A DNA stretch of 64,000 nucleotides, from assembly GCA_018268255.1 (NCBI GenBank), contig JAFDWX010000001.1, positions 678,416 to 742,415 of the forward strand. The letters are read 5' to 3'. This document shows, piece by piece, positions 16,789 through 23,388 of this stretch. Made by a program: the position numbers and the translations under genes. The notes under the pieces are model-generated. The model saw nothing but the letters and a program-made list of their open reading frames with translations. It made no database searches and was not told the DNA's origin. The stretch's first letter is position 1. Each line of letters opens with the position of its first letter. Source of the stretch: Armatimonadota bacterium. GTDB lineage: Bacteria; Armatimonadota; Fimbriimonadia; Fimbriimonadales; Fimbriimonadaceae.

Positions 16789-18435
16789 ATGTCTCTGGTT
16801 AAAGTCATTCCCTTGGGCGGTGCGGGGGAAATCGGTAAGAACTGTACGGCGGTCATCCAAGGGGATGACATGATTCTGGTCGATGTTGGCCTTTCGTTCC
16901 CGAACGAGGAGATGTTCGGCGTCGACATCGTCATTCCCGATTTCACGTTCGTCATGGAAAATCGCGACAAGCTCAAGGCGATCTTCCTTACCCACGCCCA
17001 CGAGGACCATGTCGGCGCTTTGCCCTATCTGTTGGATCAGGTGAAAGTCCCCGTTTACACTTCCGAGTTCACCCACGCGATGATCCGCAACAAGCTTGAG
17101 GAAAAGCTGGATGTTCGCGGCCTCAAACTTGAGACATTGAACCCGGGCGATATCGTTGAGATCGGATCGCTCAAGGTCGAATCCATTCGAGTCACCCACT
17201 CCATTCCGAGCACGACCTGTATTGCCGTCGGTACCCAGCACGGATGGGTGCTGTTTTCCTCAGACTTCAAGTTCGACTTCACGCCGGTTGATGGCAAGCT
17301 GTCCGACCTCTCTCGGCTCACCAAATTGGGAGACGAAGGCGTGGTTTGTTTGCTGAGCGATTCGACCAACGCCGAGCGGCCCGGTTGGGGCCCCAGCGAG
17401 AAGATGGTGGCTGCCGGTTTCCACCGAGTTTTCACCCAGGCACCCGGACGCGTTCTCATTACCACCTTCGCGAGCAACATCCACCGCATGCAGCAGGCTC
17501 TGGACGTGGCACATGCCACTGGCCGGAAGGTCAGCGTGGCGGGCAGGCGAATGGAGCAAACCCTGGACATCTGCAGCCGCATGGGATACCTCAGGATCCC
17601 AGCGGATACGTTCATCAAGCTCGACCAAACCACCAACCTTCCCCCGCACAAGTTGGTCATTCTCACCACGGGCAGCCAGGGCGAACCCATGTCGGCTCTG
17701 GTCCAGATGAGTAAAGAGGAATACAGCCGGATGCGCATCCAGCCCGGCGACACGCTCATTTACAGCGCACGACCCATCCCGGGCAACGAAAGCGCAATTT
17801 GGCGCACTGTCAACCGGCTGTTCCGCATGGGAGTCCATGTCGTCTACGATGCTCCGACCCCGGTCCACGTGAGCGGGCACGCCTATCAGGAGGAGCTCAA
17901 GATGATGATCAACCTGACTCGCCCGTACTACCTTGCGCCCGTGCACGGCGAACCGCGCCACCAGCATCTCTATCGCGAGATGGCGCTGCAAATGGGTTAC
18001 CCCGACCATCGCATTTTCACCATGGTCGACGGACGCCCGCTTGAGATCGGAGAGACCAATGCCGAGCTGGGAGATCCCGTGCCGTGTGGGCGCGTTTTGG
18101 TTGATAACGCGGGCAACGCCGGTGTGACCGACGAAGTTCTGCGAGATCGATCGTCCCTGGCCAACGACGGCATCGTCATCGTAACCGTCGCCTTGGATGT
18201 GGATAACGGAGAAGTTATCGGCTCCGTCGGAGTGGATGCCAAGGGCTACTCGGGCAACGATGCTGCGCTTCGACAATGCGCCGAGTGGGTTTGGGACGCT
18301 CTCCGAAATCTAAAGAAAAGCGAACTCCAGGATGTGGATTTTGTACGTCATACCGTAGCCGATACGGCTCGACGGTGCATGATTAAAAAGGCACAATTGC
18401 GTCCGTTAGTCGTTCCGGCAGTGCTGGAGGTCTAA
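16789..18435 (+). CDS. rnj: Ribonuclease J
   Basis: A beta-CASP metallo-beta-lactamase RNase with 5'-exonuclease and endonuclease activity in mRNA turnover and rRNA maturation. 548 aa from ATG 16789, which gives the conserved start 'VKVIPLGGAGEIGKN'. The metal-binding motif 'THAHEDHVGALPYLL' (residues about 68-82) is intact. The beta-CASP region carries 'LLSDSTNAERPG', 'TTFASNIHRMQQ', 'GSQGEPMSAL' and 'HVSGHAYQEELKMM', with the final 'PVHGEPRHQ'. The C-terminal domain for dimerisation is present. The in-frame ATG at 16747 lies within the tail of the previous gene and before the promoter-like motif, so it is rejected. Confidence 0.96.
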   Translation: MSLVKVIPLGGAGEIGKNCTAVIQGDDMILVDVGLSFPNEEMFGVDIVIPDFTFVMENRDKLKAIFLTHAHEDHVGALPYLLDQVKVPVYTSEFTHAMIRNKLEEKLDVRGLKLETLNPGDIVEIGSLKVESIRVTHSIPSTTCIAVGTQHGWVLFSSDFKFDFTPVDGKLSDLSRLTKLGDEGVVCLLSDSTNAERPGWGPSEKMVAAGFHRVFTQAPGRVLITTFASNIHRMQQALDVAHATGRKVSVAGRRMEQTLDICSRMGYLRIPADTFIKLDQTTNLPPHKLVILTTGSQGEPMSALVQMSKEEYSRMRIQPGDTLIYSARPIPGNESAIWRTVNRLFRMGVHVVYDAPTPVHVSGHAYQEELKMMINLTRPYYLAPVHGEPRHQHLYREMALQMGYPDHRIFTMVDGRPLEIGETNAELGDPVPCGRVLVDNAGNAGVTDEVLRDRSSLANDGIVIVTVALDVDNGEVIGSVGVDAKGYSGNDAALRQCAEWVWDALRNLKKSELQDVDFVRHTVADTARRCMIKKAQLRPLVVPAVLEV

Positions 18436-18467
18436 ATCGCTCTCGCTTTAGTTGGGAGGCAAGCTTT

Positions 18468-19253
18468 ATGAAACGCTATTGGCAAATCTATAAGCTGTTC
18501 TTCACCAGTTCTCTTGCGCGAGAGCTGGAGTTTAGGGCGAACTTCTTTGCCAAACTTCTGCTAAGCCTTACCTGGATCGGATTCTTTAGCCTGATCGTGC
18601 TTGTGGTCTTTAGCAATTCGGATTCTGTTGCGGGATGGAACAAGAACGATAGCTTTCTATTGGTGGGAGTCGCCTACTTTATTTCCGGATGTATCGACGC
18701 ATTTGCATTTGGGCTGATGGAAATCCCGCAACAAGTGCGGCAGGGAACACTAGATTTAGTTATTACAAAACCTGTTGATTCACAGTTCTGGGTTTCCACA
18801 AGGCGATTCAATTTTGATCGTATCGGAACGCTGATTGCCGCCACTGGGATTATCCTATGGTTTGCACTGCATCGTCCTCAGTTACCTAGTGGGTTGGATT
18901 GGCTGGGATTCGCGATTATGCTCATTGTGGGAGTGGGGCTTTTCTACTGCTTCAATATGTTCCTCATGACCTTGGGGATCTACTTTGTTCGGGTGGATAA
19001 CTTGTGGGTTTTGGGGGAAACTGCGATGAACGTTTCTCGATTTCCTGCGGATATCTTTTCGGCACAGGTACGCAGGGTCTTTCTCTACATCATTCCCTTT
19101 AGCCTATTAGGACCCATGGCTGTTATGCAAATCAAGAATGGGTTTGATGGGCAGATTGTTTTGATCGGTTTGGGATGGCTGGCTTTCGCAGCGATTGGGA
19201 GCCGCCTGTTCTGGAGACGAGCTTTACGAAGCTACTCGAGCGCAAGCTCTTAA
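18468..19253 (+). CDS. ABC-2 family transporter permease (COG3694-like), orphan
   Basis: 261 aa with six predicted membrane segments. The pattern is typical of the uncharacterised ABC-2 permeases that work in pairs with a second permease and an ATPase: 'LEFRANFFAKLLLSLTW' at the start, 'EIPQQVRQGTLDLVITKPVDSQFWVSTR' in the middle and 'GSRLFWRRALRSYSSASS' at the end. The gene is complete and has a GGAGG ribosome-binding site 9 nt before the ATG. Neither partner gene is nearby, because the accessory island starts right after its stop. The rest of the transporter is either elsewhere in the genome or was separated by the insertion. The exported substrate is unknown. Confidence 0.85.
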   Translation: MKRYWQIYKLFFTSSLARELEFRANFFAKLLLSLTWIGFFSLIVLVVFSNSDSVAGWNKNDSFLLVGVAYFISGCIDAFAFGLMEIPQQVRQGTLDLVITKPVDSQFWVSTRRFNFDRIGTLIAATGIILWFALHRPQLPSGLDWLGFAIMLIVGVGLFYCFNMFLMTLGIYFVRVDNLWVLGETAMNVSRFPADIFSAQVRRVFLYIIPFSLLGPMAVMQIKNGFDGQIVLIGLGWLAFAAIGSRLFWRRALRSYSSASS

Positions 19254-19285
19254 GCCGGACTGGCGTGGAAACGGAGTTGCTTTTG

Positions 19286-19388
19286 CTTCTCCGCCGCCGC
19301 CCAAGGCCGCGCCCTCGCTCCGTGGACCCCCGCCTCGCCCTTCCACCAAAATCCCGCGGCCACGGATCTCTGCCCGGCGGCGGAGAAG
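19286..19388. repeat. 103-bp GC-rich inverted-repeat element (MITE- or REP-like)
   Basis: Bounded by perfect 14-bp inverted arms (CTTCTCCGCCGCCG at 19286-19299, its complement at 19375-19388). Two further inverted pairs sit inside: GGCCGCG 19305-19311 with CGCGGCC 19355-19361, and TCCGTGG 19319-19325 with CCACGGA 19360-19366. The interior shares the 12-mer CGAGGGCGCGGC (complement strand) with the structured repeat at 46186-46254, which hints at a dispersed family. It has no coding capacity. Confidence 0.65.
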
Positions 19389-19470
19389 GAGGGCGTTTGT
19401 TCCGAACCTCAGGCCGCGATCCAGTGTCGCAAAACTGCAACAGACACCCTTCCTGGAGGATTATCTTGGC

Positions 19471-19680
19471 AGGATTCTGCTTTGGAATTCCTCCATGGAA
19501 TCATTCCGTGAGAGGATTCTGCTTTGGAATCCCACCATGGAACCACTCCGTGAGAGGATTCTGCTCTGGAATTCCTCCATGGAATCATTCCGTGAGAGGA
19601 TTCTGCTTTGGAATCCCTCCATGGAACTCTCCATTCCGAGGATTCTGCTTTGGAATCCCACCATGGAACTCTTCAAGTCG
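19471..19680. repeat. Five tandem 42-bp repeats with internal palindromes
   Basis: Units start at 19471, 19513, 19555, 19597 and 19639, each opening AGGATTCTGCT(T/C)TGGAAT. Units 1 and 3 differ at one base only; units 2, 4 and 5 vary mainly in the second half. Units 1 and 3 contain GGAATTCC and ATTCC-TCCAT-GGAAT palindromes, so single strands could fold. There are no spacers, so it is not a CRISPR array. In two frames it would encode 14-residue repeats, but no supported gene covers it. A partial unit (AGGATTATCTTGGC) precedes at 19457-19470. Confidence 0.9.
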
Positions 19681-19790
19681 AGGTTTCCTCCGCAGATCCC
19701 TCACAGTCTTGACTAGAATATCGTTCTGGACTTATACTTTTCCAAAATTCGACGAATTTCTGCGCAATTCTGCCTGAAAGTGGGCCACAC

Positions 19791-19860
19791 TGTCATATAC
19801 TGGTAGAAACGCCCTTGATCGAGACCGCACATCCCAGTTGCGCAAGAGCCCGGAAATCTC
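19791..19860 (+). repeat. Island leader element, copy A
   Basis: Begins TGTCATATACTGGTAG, identical to copy B. The TAG (19804-19806) closes a frame ending in Val-Ile-Tyr-Trp. The following AAACGCCCTTGATCGAGACC and GCGCAAGAGCC blocks recur in copy C. It lies 55-110 bp before the first ankyrin-like gene. See copies B (22470) and C (23291). Confidence 0.7.
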
Positions 19861-19915
19861 TCCGCCATTGCCGAATGGCTAGGGGGATCGAGATTGGAAT
19901 TGTTGGTGGGATTAT

Positions 19916-20482
19916 ATGAAAATGACTCCAACACTCCAAGGACTGATCCTCGTCGTTGCGCTCGTCGGATCAGTTTGCGCGCTGATCCTGACAAATCCAC
20001 CAGCATTCGGAATGCCACAGACAGAGCTCGAATTGCTTATTAAGGATGGGCGATGTGACCAATTTGACTCCTATATAGCCAGCCATCCCCGGTCTCCGCT
20101 GTACAATGAAAGAGGCTGGACTCCAGTTCAGTATGCCATTAGTTACGGCGATGCACCATGCTTTGATCGAGTGCGCATGCACTATTCAAGGACGTACGGC
20201 CTCAAAGAAGGATGGTTGCGGGATGCCATGAAAGAGAGCAATGGTTACGTGATTGATTATTGTTTAAGTGAGTATTACAGAGATAGTTCACATACGAGTG
20301 GACCAAATCCACTATGGGCAGCTGTAGAATGCAAAAACCTGCGTGTGCTAATGATCTTGCTGGAGCGTGGATATGATCCAGAGGAAAGAAACTCAGAAAG
20401 TAGCTTAGTGGAGTACGCCGAGCGCCTTGGATGGTCCGAAGGAGTCAAGGCACTGCGGTCAAAAGTCAGAACAAATGGATAA
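19916..20482 (+). CDS. Membrane-anchored protein with ankyrin-like repeats
   Basis: 188 aa. One N-terminal hydrophobic segment ('LQGLILVVALVGSVCALILT', about residues 7-26) is followed by an exported or cytoplasmic part with degenerate ankyrin-type helix pairs: 'ELELLIKDGRCDQFDSYI', 'RGWTPVQYAISYGDAPCFDRV', 'NPLWAAVECKNLRVLMILLERGYDPEERN'. It is a diverged paralogue of the protein at 23389-23985, which shares the order of elements and the signature 'KNLRVL...RGYDP'. The function is unknown; ankyrin proteins of this size are common as toxin-immunity partners, but no toxin is seen here. It is coupled to the next gene (ATGGATAA overlap) and lower in G+C than the flanks. Confidence 0.75.
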   Translation: MKMTPTLQGLILVVALVGSVCALILTNPPAFGMPQTELELLIKDGRCDQFDSYIASHPRSPLYNERGWTPVQYAISYGDAPCFDRVRMHYSRTYGLKEGWLRDAMKESNGYVIDYCLSEYYRDSSHTSGPNPLWAAVECKNLRVLMILLERGYDPEERNSESSLVEYAERLGWSEGVKALRSKVRTNG

Positions 20483-20993
20483 ACGGTTTCAGAGAAGCAA
20501 AGGATATTCTGCTGTCCCGTTCGCGCTAATTGCGGTTTGCCTGGCGTTGGCTTTGGGTTGCCGAACGGCTCGGCAACCAGAGGTTACATACGAGCAGGCT
20601 TTTGACAAATACGTTAGTGCGGAGCTTGTTAGTGAATATGACGGATTGGTTCTTAACAATGCAGATAAGAATTGGGAGTTCTTATGTAACACAATTCGAA
20701 CAAGTAGAGACAGGAAATCTCGTATTGCTGCGATAGTGCTGTTCGGGCAGTTCAGGTCCTCCGAGACAGTATCTGGCGCTCTTGCCTGCGAGCCTTACCT
20801 TACAAAAAAGGATCGCTTTAACTATTACGCACGGCTTGGAGAACTGGGTGTGCGCGTACCCGCCTTTCATGACAGGATAGCGCGACTCTTAAGAAAGAGG
20901 GTGGATGCTTATGAATCCGATATGCTACGGCTTTTAACGCCGCGTTGGGAGGCATACGGCTTCATGATCCTGCGTTTGAGGAATCGCTGGTAA
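20475..20993 (+). CDS. Lipoprotein with HEAT-like helical repeats, probably frameshifted
   Basis: As read, 172 aa. A signal peptide with a lipobox ('LALALGC', Cys after about 29 residues) predicts a lipoprotein. The rest is helical: 'RKSRIAAIVLFGQFRSSETV' and 'RLGELGVRVPAFHDRIARLLRKR'. The frame ends in an unpromising Arg/Trp-rich tail ('YGFMILRLRNRW'). Shifting by one base near the TTTT at 20932-20935 continues into 'FNAALGGIRLHDPAFEESLVNLL', which repeats the preceding 'LGELGVRVPAFHDRIARLL' unit almost position for position. The intact protein probably ran to 21133. Its ATG overlaps the stop of the ankyrin-like gene, so the pair forms an operon. No family is recognised. Confidence 0.65.
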   Translation: MDKRFQRSKGYSAVPFALIAVCLALALGCRTARQPEVTYEQAFDKYVSAELVSEYDGLVLNNADKNWEFLCNTIRTSRDRKSRIAAIVLFGQFRSSETVSGALACEPYLTKKDRFNYYARLGELGVRVPAFHDRIARLLRKRVDAYESDMLRLLTPRWEAYGFMILRLRNRW

Positions 20994-21133
20994 ATCTGCT
21001 GAAGAGCGGGAGGTTGTCACCGTTTCAGAGTGAGGAACTTCATGGACACATGCTACATATCGGCGGCGCAAAGCTCAAGATGCTGGTTTCGGAGGATGTG
21101 GCTAGGTCCGCTAAAAGGAACACACAGCGATGA
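20933..21133 (+). pseudogene. Detached C-terminal part of the frameshifted lipoprotein
   Basis: In the frame one base back from the lipoprotein, an open stretch runs from 20933 to the TGA at 21131-21133. It encodes about 66 residues with helical-repeat character ('DPAFEESLVNLLKSGRLSPFQ', 'MLHIGGAKLKMLVSE'). The near-repeat of the upstream 'PAFHDRIARLL' unit supports a single ancestral protein. The break could be a real mutation, a sequencing error, or a -1 frameshift at CTTTTAA. Confidence 0.55.
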
Positions 21134-21224
21134 ATCACTTTGGATTCCGACGGGCCGCTAGCCAAGCCTAGCTCATTGGCACTGGGGGGACCCGCGTTTT
21201 TCCTCTCCTGTAAACAACTAAAAC

Positions 21225-21635
21225 ATGAGATTATCGAGCTCACCAAAAATGCTAAATGCCATGGTAGTCGTGGCTGTGGCAGCAATTACCGTTTTAGTCT
21301 ATTTGTATTCCGTCCGGATCAGCCTGGATTCCCTTATATACTTCTTTGTTGTACCTCTAGTGGCAGTGCTGTCAACGTTTGCAGTCAGGGCCCTGTTCCA
21401 ATCGGCAGTGCCACCTTCTGAGAGACCTGTTAGGACTAGAAATTCCACTTCACTTGTTTTTCGTCAAGCAAAGTGCGCCGTCGGCTTGGCGACTATCCCC
21501 CTTACCTACATAGCTTCTTTGCCAACGTATCCTCATGAGGAAACTGTATATCGCCTGACAGCACTCTTTGTATTTCAAATACTTCAGTACGCTTTGCTCG
21601 CTTCGTTGGAGAGAGCCTACCGAGCGCGAGAGTGA
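21225..21635 (+). CDS. Small polytopic membrane protein, unrecognised
   Basis: 136 aa with about four hydrophobic segments: 'MVVVAVAAITVLVYLYSV', 'SLIYFFVVPLVAVLSTFAV', 'CAVGLATIPLTYIASL' and 'LTALFVFQILQYALLASL'. Between the second and third is a polar, Arg/Ser-rich loop. No family is recognised. Translation may start at 21225 or at the ATG 21249 (MLNAMVVV); neither has a strong ribosome-binding site. It stands 90 bp after the broken lipoprotein gene and 7 bp before another membrane protein gene, with which it is probably co-transcribed. It lies inside the A+T-richer island and lacks near neighbours of known function. Confidence 0.55.
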   Translation: MRLSSSPKMLNAMVVVAVAAITVLVYLYSVRISLDSLIYFFVVPLVAVLSTFAVRALFQSAVPPSERPVRTRNSTSLVFRQAKCAVGLATIPLTYIASLPTYPHEETVYRLTALFVFQILQYALLASLERAYRARE

Positions 21636-21642
21636 TTGCTTA

Positions 21643-22248
21643 ATGGATCCGATGATGGAGGACAATCCCCAAATCCAAAAGCGACTACCCCTTCGATCCT
21701 GGCTCCGCGTTCAACATCAGCCACGCATTAACTCCGTTCAGAAACTAATAGCAATGAAACCCAGGCCTCGCATCGGTTCCACCCTATTGATTGTAGTCTT
21801 TGCATTCCTTGATGCCGTATTGCTCCTTGTCATCTTCGGCGATGTGCACATCCAGCGGATAATCCGAACGTCGGAAATATGCATCGGGAGTCTGACGCTT
21901 CCGAACAACCTAATCGCTCTAACCGTAAATGAGCAACTCGACCACGGTGTAAGTTTCGCATCTGGCAAACTATCACCGGTGTGGCTAGTGGTATTTCTTA
22001 GCTGTCTGATCCTCCTGTGGACGGTGCGCTCAGTGCTCTTGTGGTGCCAGCCTTGCAGTACTTGGAGATCCGCCTTAGTCGTGTTGGGCTACTATCCATT
22101 AACAATTCGGCCATTGGCAATTGGCTTTGATTTATCGGCTATATTCTTCATCACCACAATTGAGGTGGTCTTTCTCTGGATTCTGTCACCATGGAAGCTA
22201 CCGAGCCTAACTCCATTGTGGGAGTTGTGGAAGCGGTATCTACGATGA
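21643..22248 (+). CDS. Membrane protein with three or four transmembrane segments, unrecognised
   Basis: 201 aa from ATG 21643, or 164 aa from ATG 21754. The first 37 residues are basic and polar. Hydrophobic segments follow at 'GSTLLIVVFAFLDAVLLLVIFG', 'VWLVVFLSCLILLWTVRSVLLW', 'ALVVLGYYPLTIRPLAIGF' and 'LSAIFFITTIEVVFLWIL'. A periplasmic loop of about 45 residues lies between the first two. No family was recognised. It is 7 bp downstream of the previous membrane protein gene, so the two could form a two-component membrane complex. Copy B of the island leader follows about 220 bp later. Confidence 0.5.
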   Translation: MDPMMEDNPQIQKRLPLRSWLRVQHQPRINSVQKLIAMKPRPRIGSTLLIVVFAFLDAVLLLVIFGDVHIQRIIRTSEICIGSLTLPNNLIALTVNEQLDHGVSFASGKLSPVWLVVFLSCLILLWTVRSVLLWCQPCSTWRSALVVLGYYPLTIRPLAIGFDLSAIFFITTIEVVFLWILSPWKLPSLTPLWELWKRYLR

Positions 22249-22311
22249 AGTTCGGACTCATTGGATTTGGTCGGTGAATGAGCGAATATAGGAGACACCG
22301 CGGGAAGAATT

Positions 22312-22485
22312 ATGGGAGATGGGATGGCTTGCGGAAGCGTGAGTGACGGTTTAATTGACTTCATCGGTTCGGTGACCGACCTCAGCGCCGCCGCTGGAGG
22401 TATCGCGACGGCCAAGCGGGCTGAGTTTAACGAAGATTCGTCGCTGAACCATGCTCGTTTCACCGAAGCTGTCATATACTGGTAG
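22312..22485 (+). CDS. Possible small protein ending in Val-Ile-Tyr-Trp, or a gene-end remnant
   Basis: 57 residues from ATG 22312 to TAG 22483-22485. The G+C is closer to the chromosomal average than that of its neighbours. It contains 'SVSDGLIDFIGSVTD', then an Ala/Gly-rich stretch, and ends 'HARFTEAVIYW'. The same last four residues and stop occur in leader copy A, and a similar 'SDDLVDYRGSVTN' ends the short frame at 23979-24110. The upstream frame is open only to 22282, so it is not the end of a long gene as it stands. It may be the decayed end of a larger gene left by recombination. Confidence 0.35.
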   Translation: MGDGMACGSVSDGLIDFIGSVTDLSAAAGGIATAKRAEFNEDSSLNHARFTEAVIYW

Positions 22486-22520
22486 AAACACCCGTGATCA
22501 AGACAGCAAATCCCATCCAC
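22470..22520 (+). repeat. Island leader element, copy B
   Basis: TGTCATATACTGGTAG at 22470-22485 matches copy A exactly. The following AAACACCCGTGATCAAGACAGC matches copies A and C with a few changes. Similarity fades after ATCCCA (about 22517). It precedes the secreted-protein gene at 22631 by about 110 bp. Confidence 0.7.
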
Positions 22521-22630
22521 GTATGACCTCAGAGCGTTTCCAGAGAGCAGAATTTTCCGGCGGGGCCCAGGCGGCAAAGCGCCCTAAGTTGAGGTGTGGG
22601 CAATGAAGCTAAATAAGGGCGCAAAGATTT

Positions 22631-23290
22631 ATGGATAGATACAGGCGCATGGCGCTGTTTTGCGCTTTCATCAGTGGTTCCTCGAAAGCAATTGGCGCTC
22701 AAACCTACCTTATGTATGGCACTAGGCCAATAGTAATCGGCTCGTACTATTTATCGGATGCAGATATTCGAATATCGGCGCCCTATTTCACTGGTCTGGA
22801 ATATTCGTCGAACGGAGACAGCTTCGTACTGAAGTTCTATAGCGATTCGTTCGTTGTCAGGGAATCGGGGTTGAGCTATTATGAACCTTGTCAACGCGCA
22901 CCTAATCGAGTTACGTCATATTTAACGAAGCATCCGACCTCTGAGGTCTTATCATCTAGCCAAGATGCAAGCGTGATTGTCGTGCGCATGAATGGAAACT
23001 ATAATGACCGTATTATTTTGCAGTATGTTTCTAGGGACAAGTGGAAAGCACTGGGAAAAATACGCAACACCGGAGCAGATTTTGGTCTCGGATACGCGTG
23101 TTTGAAGGATAGCCGTGGTCAGATATGGCTTCTAGTGCCAGATTCAAACGAAGGAAGAGGGAGTCTGTTACTGCTGCGCTTTGGCAAAGCGGGCTTACAG
23201 CGCCTCGGTGTAGTTTCGAATATTTTCGTGTACTCTGTGCATCACGTCGCTTTTACGACCGTTCAGGGGAAGAGCTATGAGTGCAAATAG
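22631..23290 (+). CDS. Predicted secreted protein, unrecognised
   Basis: 219 aa. A plausible signal peptide ('RRMALFCAFISGSSKAIGAQ') is followed by a beta-rich mature part with many Tyr, Ser and Val and short strand-like stretches ('DSFVLKFYSDSFVV', 'ASVIVVRMNGNYNDRIILQYV', 'GSLLLLRFGKAGLQRLGVV'). The alternation of strands could be a single small propeller or beta-sandwich. No enzyme motif or family was recognised. The start at 22631 is used because it gives the signal peptide. Its stop TAG (23288-23290) is followed at once by leader copy C, as if the leader were joined to the ends of different genes. Confidence 0.6.
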   Translation: MDRYRRMALFCAFISGSSKAIGAQTYLMYGTRPIVIGSYYLSDADIRISAPYFTGLEYSSNGDSFVLKFYSDSFVVRESGLSYYEPCQRAPNRVTSYLTKHPTSEVLSSSQDASVIVVRMNGNYNDRIILQYVSRDKWKALGKIRNTGADFGLGYACLKDSRGQIWLLVPDSNEGRGSLLLLRFGKAGLQRLGVVSNIFVYSVHHVAFTTVQGKSYECK

Positions 23291-23350
23291 TGATGGAAAC
23301 GCCCGTGATTGAGACCACTCATCCCTGCCGCGCAAGAGCCAGCAATCCTG
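23291..23350 (+). repeat. Island leader element, copy C
   Basis: TGATGGAAACGCCCGTGATT, GAGACCAC.CATCCC and GCGCAAGAGCC match copy A at roughly four of five bases over about 58 nt. Unlike copies A and B it lacks the TGTCATATAC lead-in and follows the stop of the secreted-protein gene directly. It precedes the second ankyrin-like gene by about 40 bp. Confidence 0.7.
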
Positions 23351-23388
23351 TCGCCTCTCACCTATTGATGTTGGGGTAGGAGCTTAAA

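Larger units (their letters stand above)
19254..19915. other. 662-bp gene-free stretch at the left edge of the island
   Basis: Holds, in order, a very GC-rich inverted-repeat element (19286-19388), five 42-bp tandem repeats (19471-19680), about 100 bp of unremarkable A+T-richer sequence, and the first copy of the island leader (from 19791). Long open frames cross the repeats on both strands, because 42 is a multiple of three and the repeat contains no stop in those frames. None has a convincing start or family similarity, so I do not call a gene. Confidence 0.6.
22249..22630. other. 382-bp stretch with a short frame and leader copy B
   Basis: Contains one 57-codon open frame (22312-22485) whose last codons are part of leader copy B, then about 145 bp of leader before the next gene. 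A GC-rich patch (TTTTCCGGCGGGGCCC, about 22552-22567) lies in the second half. No RNA gene is recognised. Confidence 0.5.

Noticed and set aside
17260..18276. 338-codon open frame on the minus strand opposite rnj
   Set aside because: It lies wholly antisense to the conserved rnj gene, its product is rich in His/Arg/Asp without a recognisable fold, and such shadow frames are common opposite GC-rich genes.
19471..19680. CRISPR array
   Set aside because: The repeats are directly abutting with no unique spacers, and there are no cas genes.
19175..19777. Long plus-strand frame with 14-residue repeats over the 42-bp array
   Set aside because: It starts inside the ABC-2 permease gene in another frame, crosses the GC-rich repeat element and has no start signal. 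The periodicity is explained by the DNA repeat length being a multiple of three.
22092..22577. 161-codon minus-strand frame across leader copy B
   Set aside because: It overlaps the end of the membrane protein gene and the repeated leader, and its similarity to another minus-strand frame at 19713-20018 is just the leader DNA read backwards.
19791..23350. Integron attC sites
   Set aside because: The three leader copies lack paired RYYYAAC/GTTRRRY core sites and the long imperfect hairpin of attC, and no integron integrase is present.
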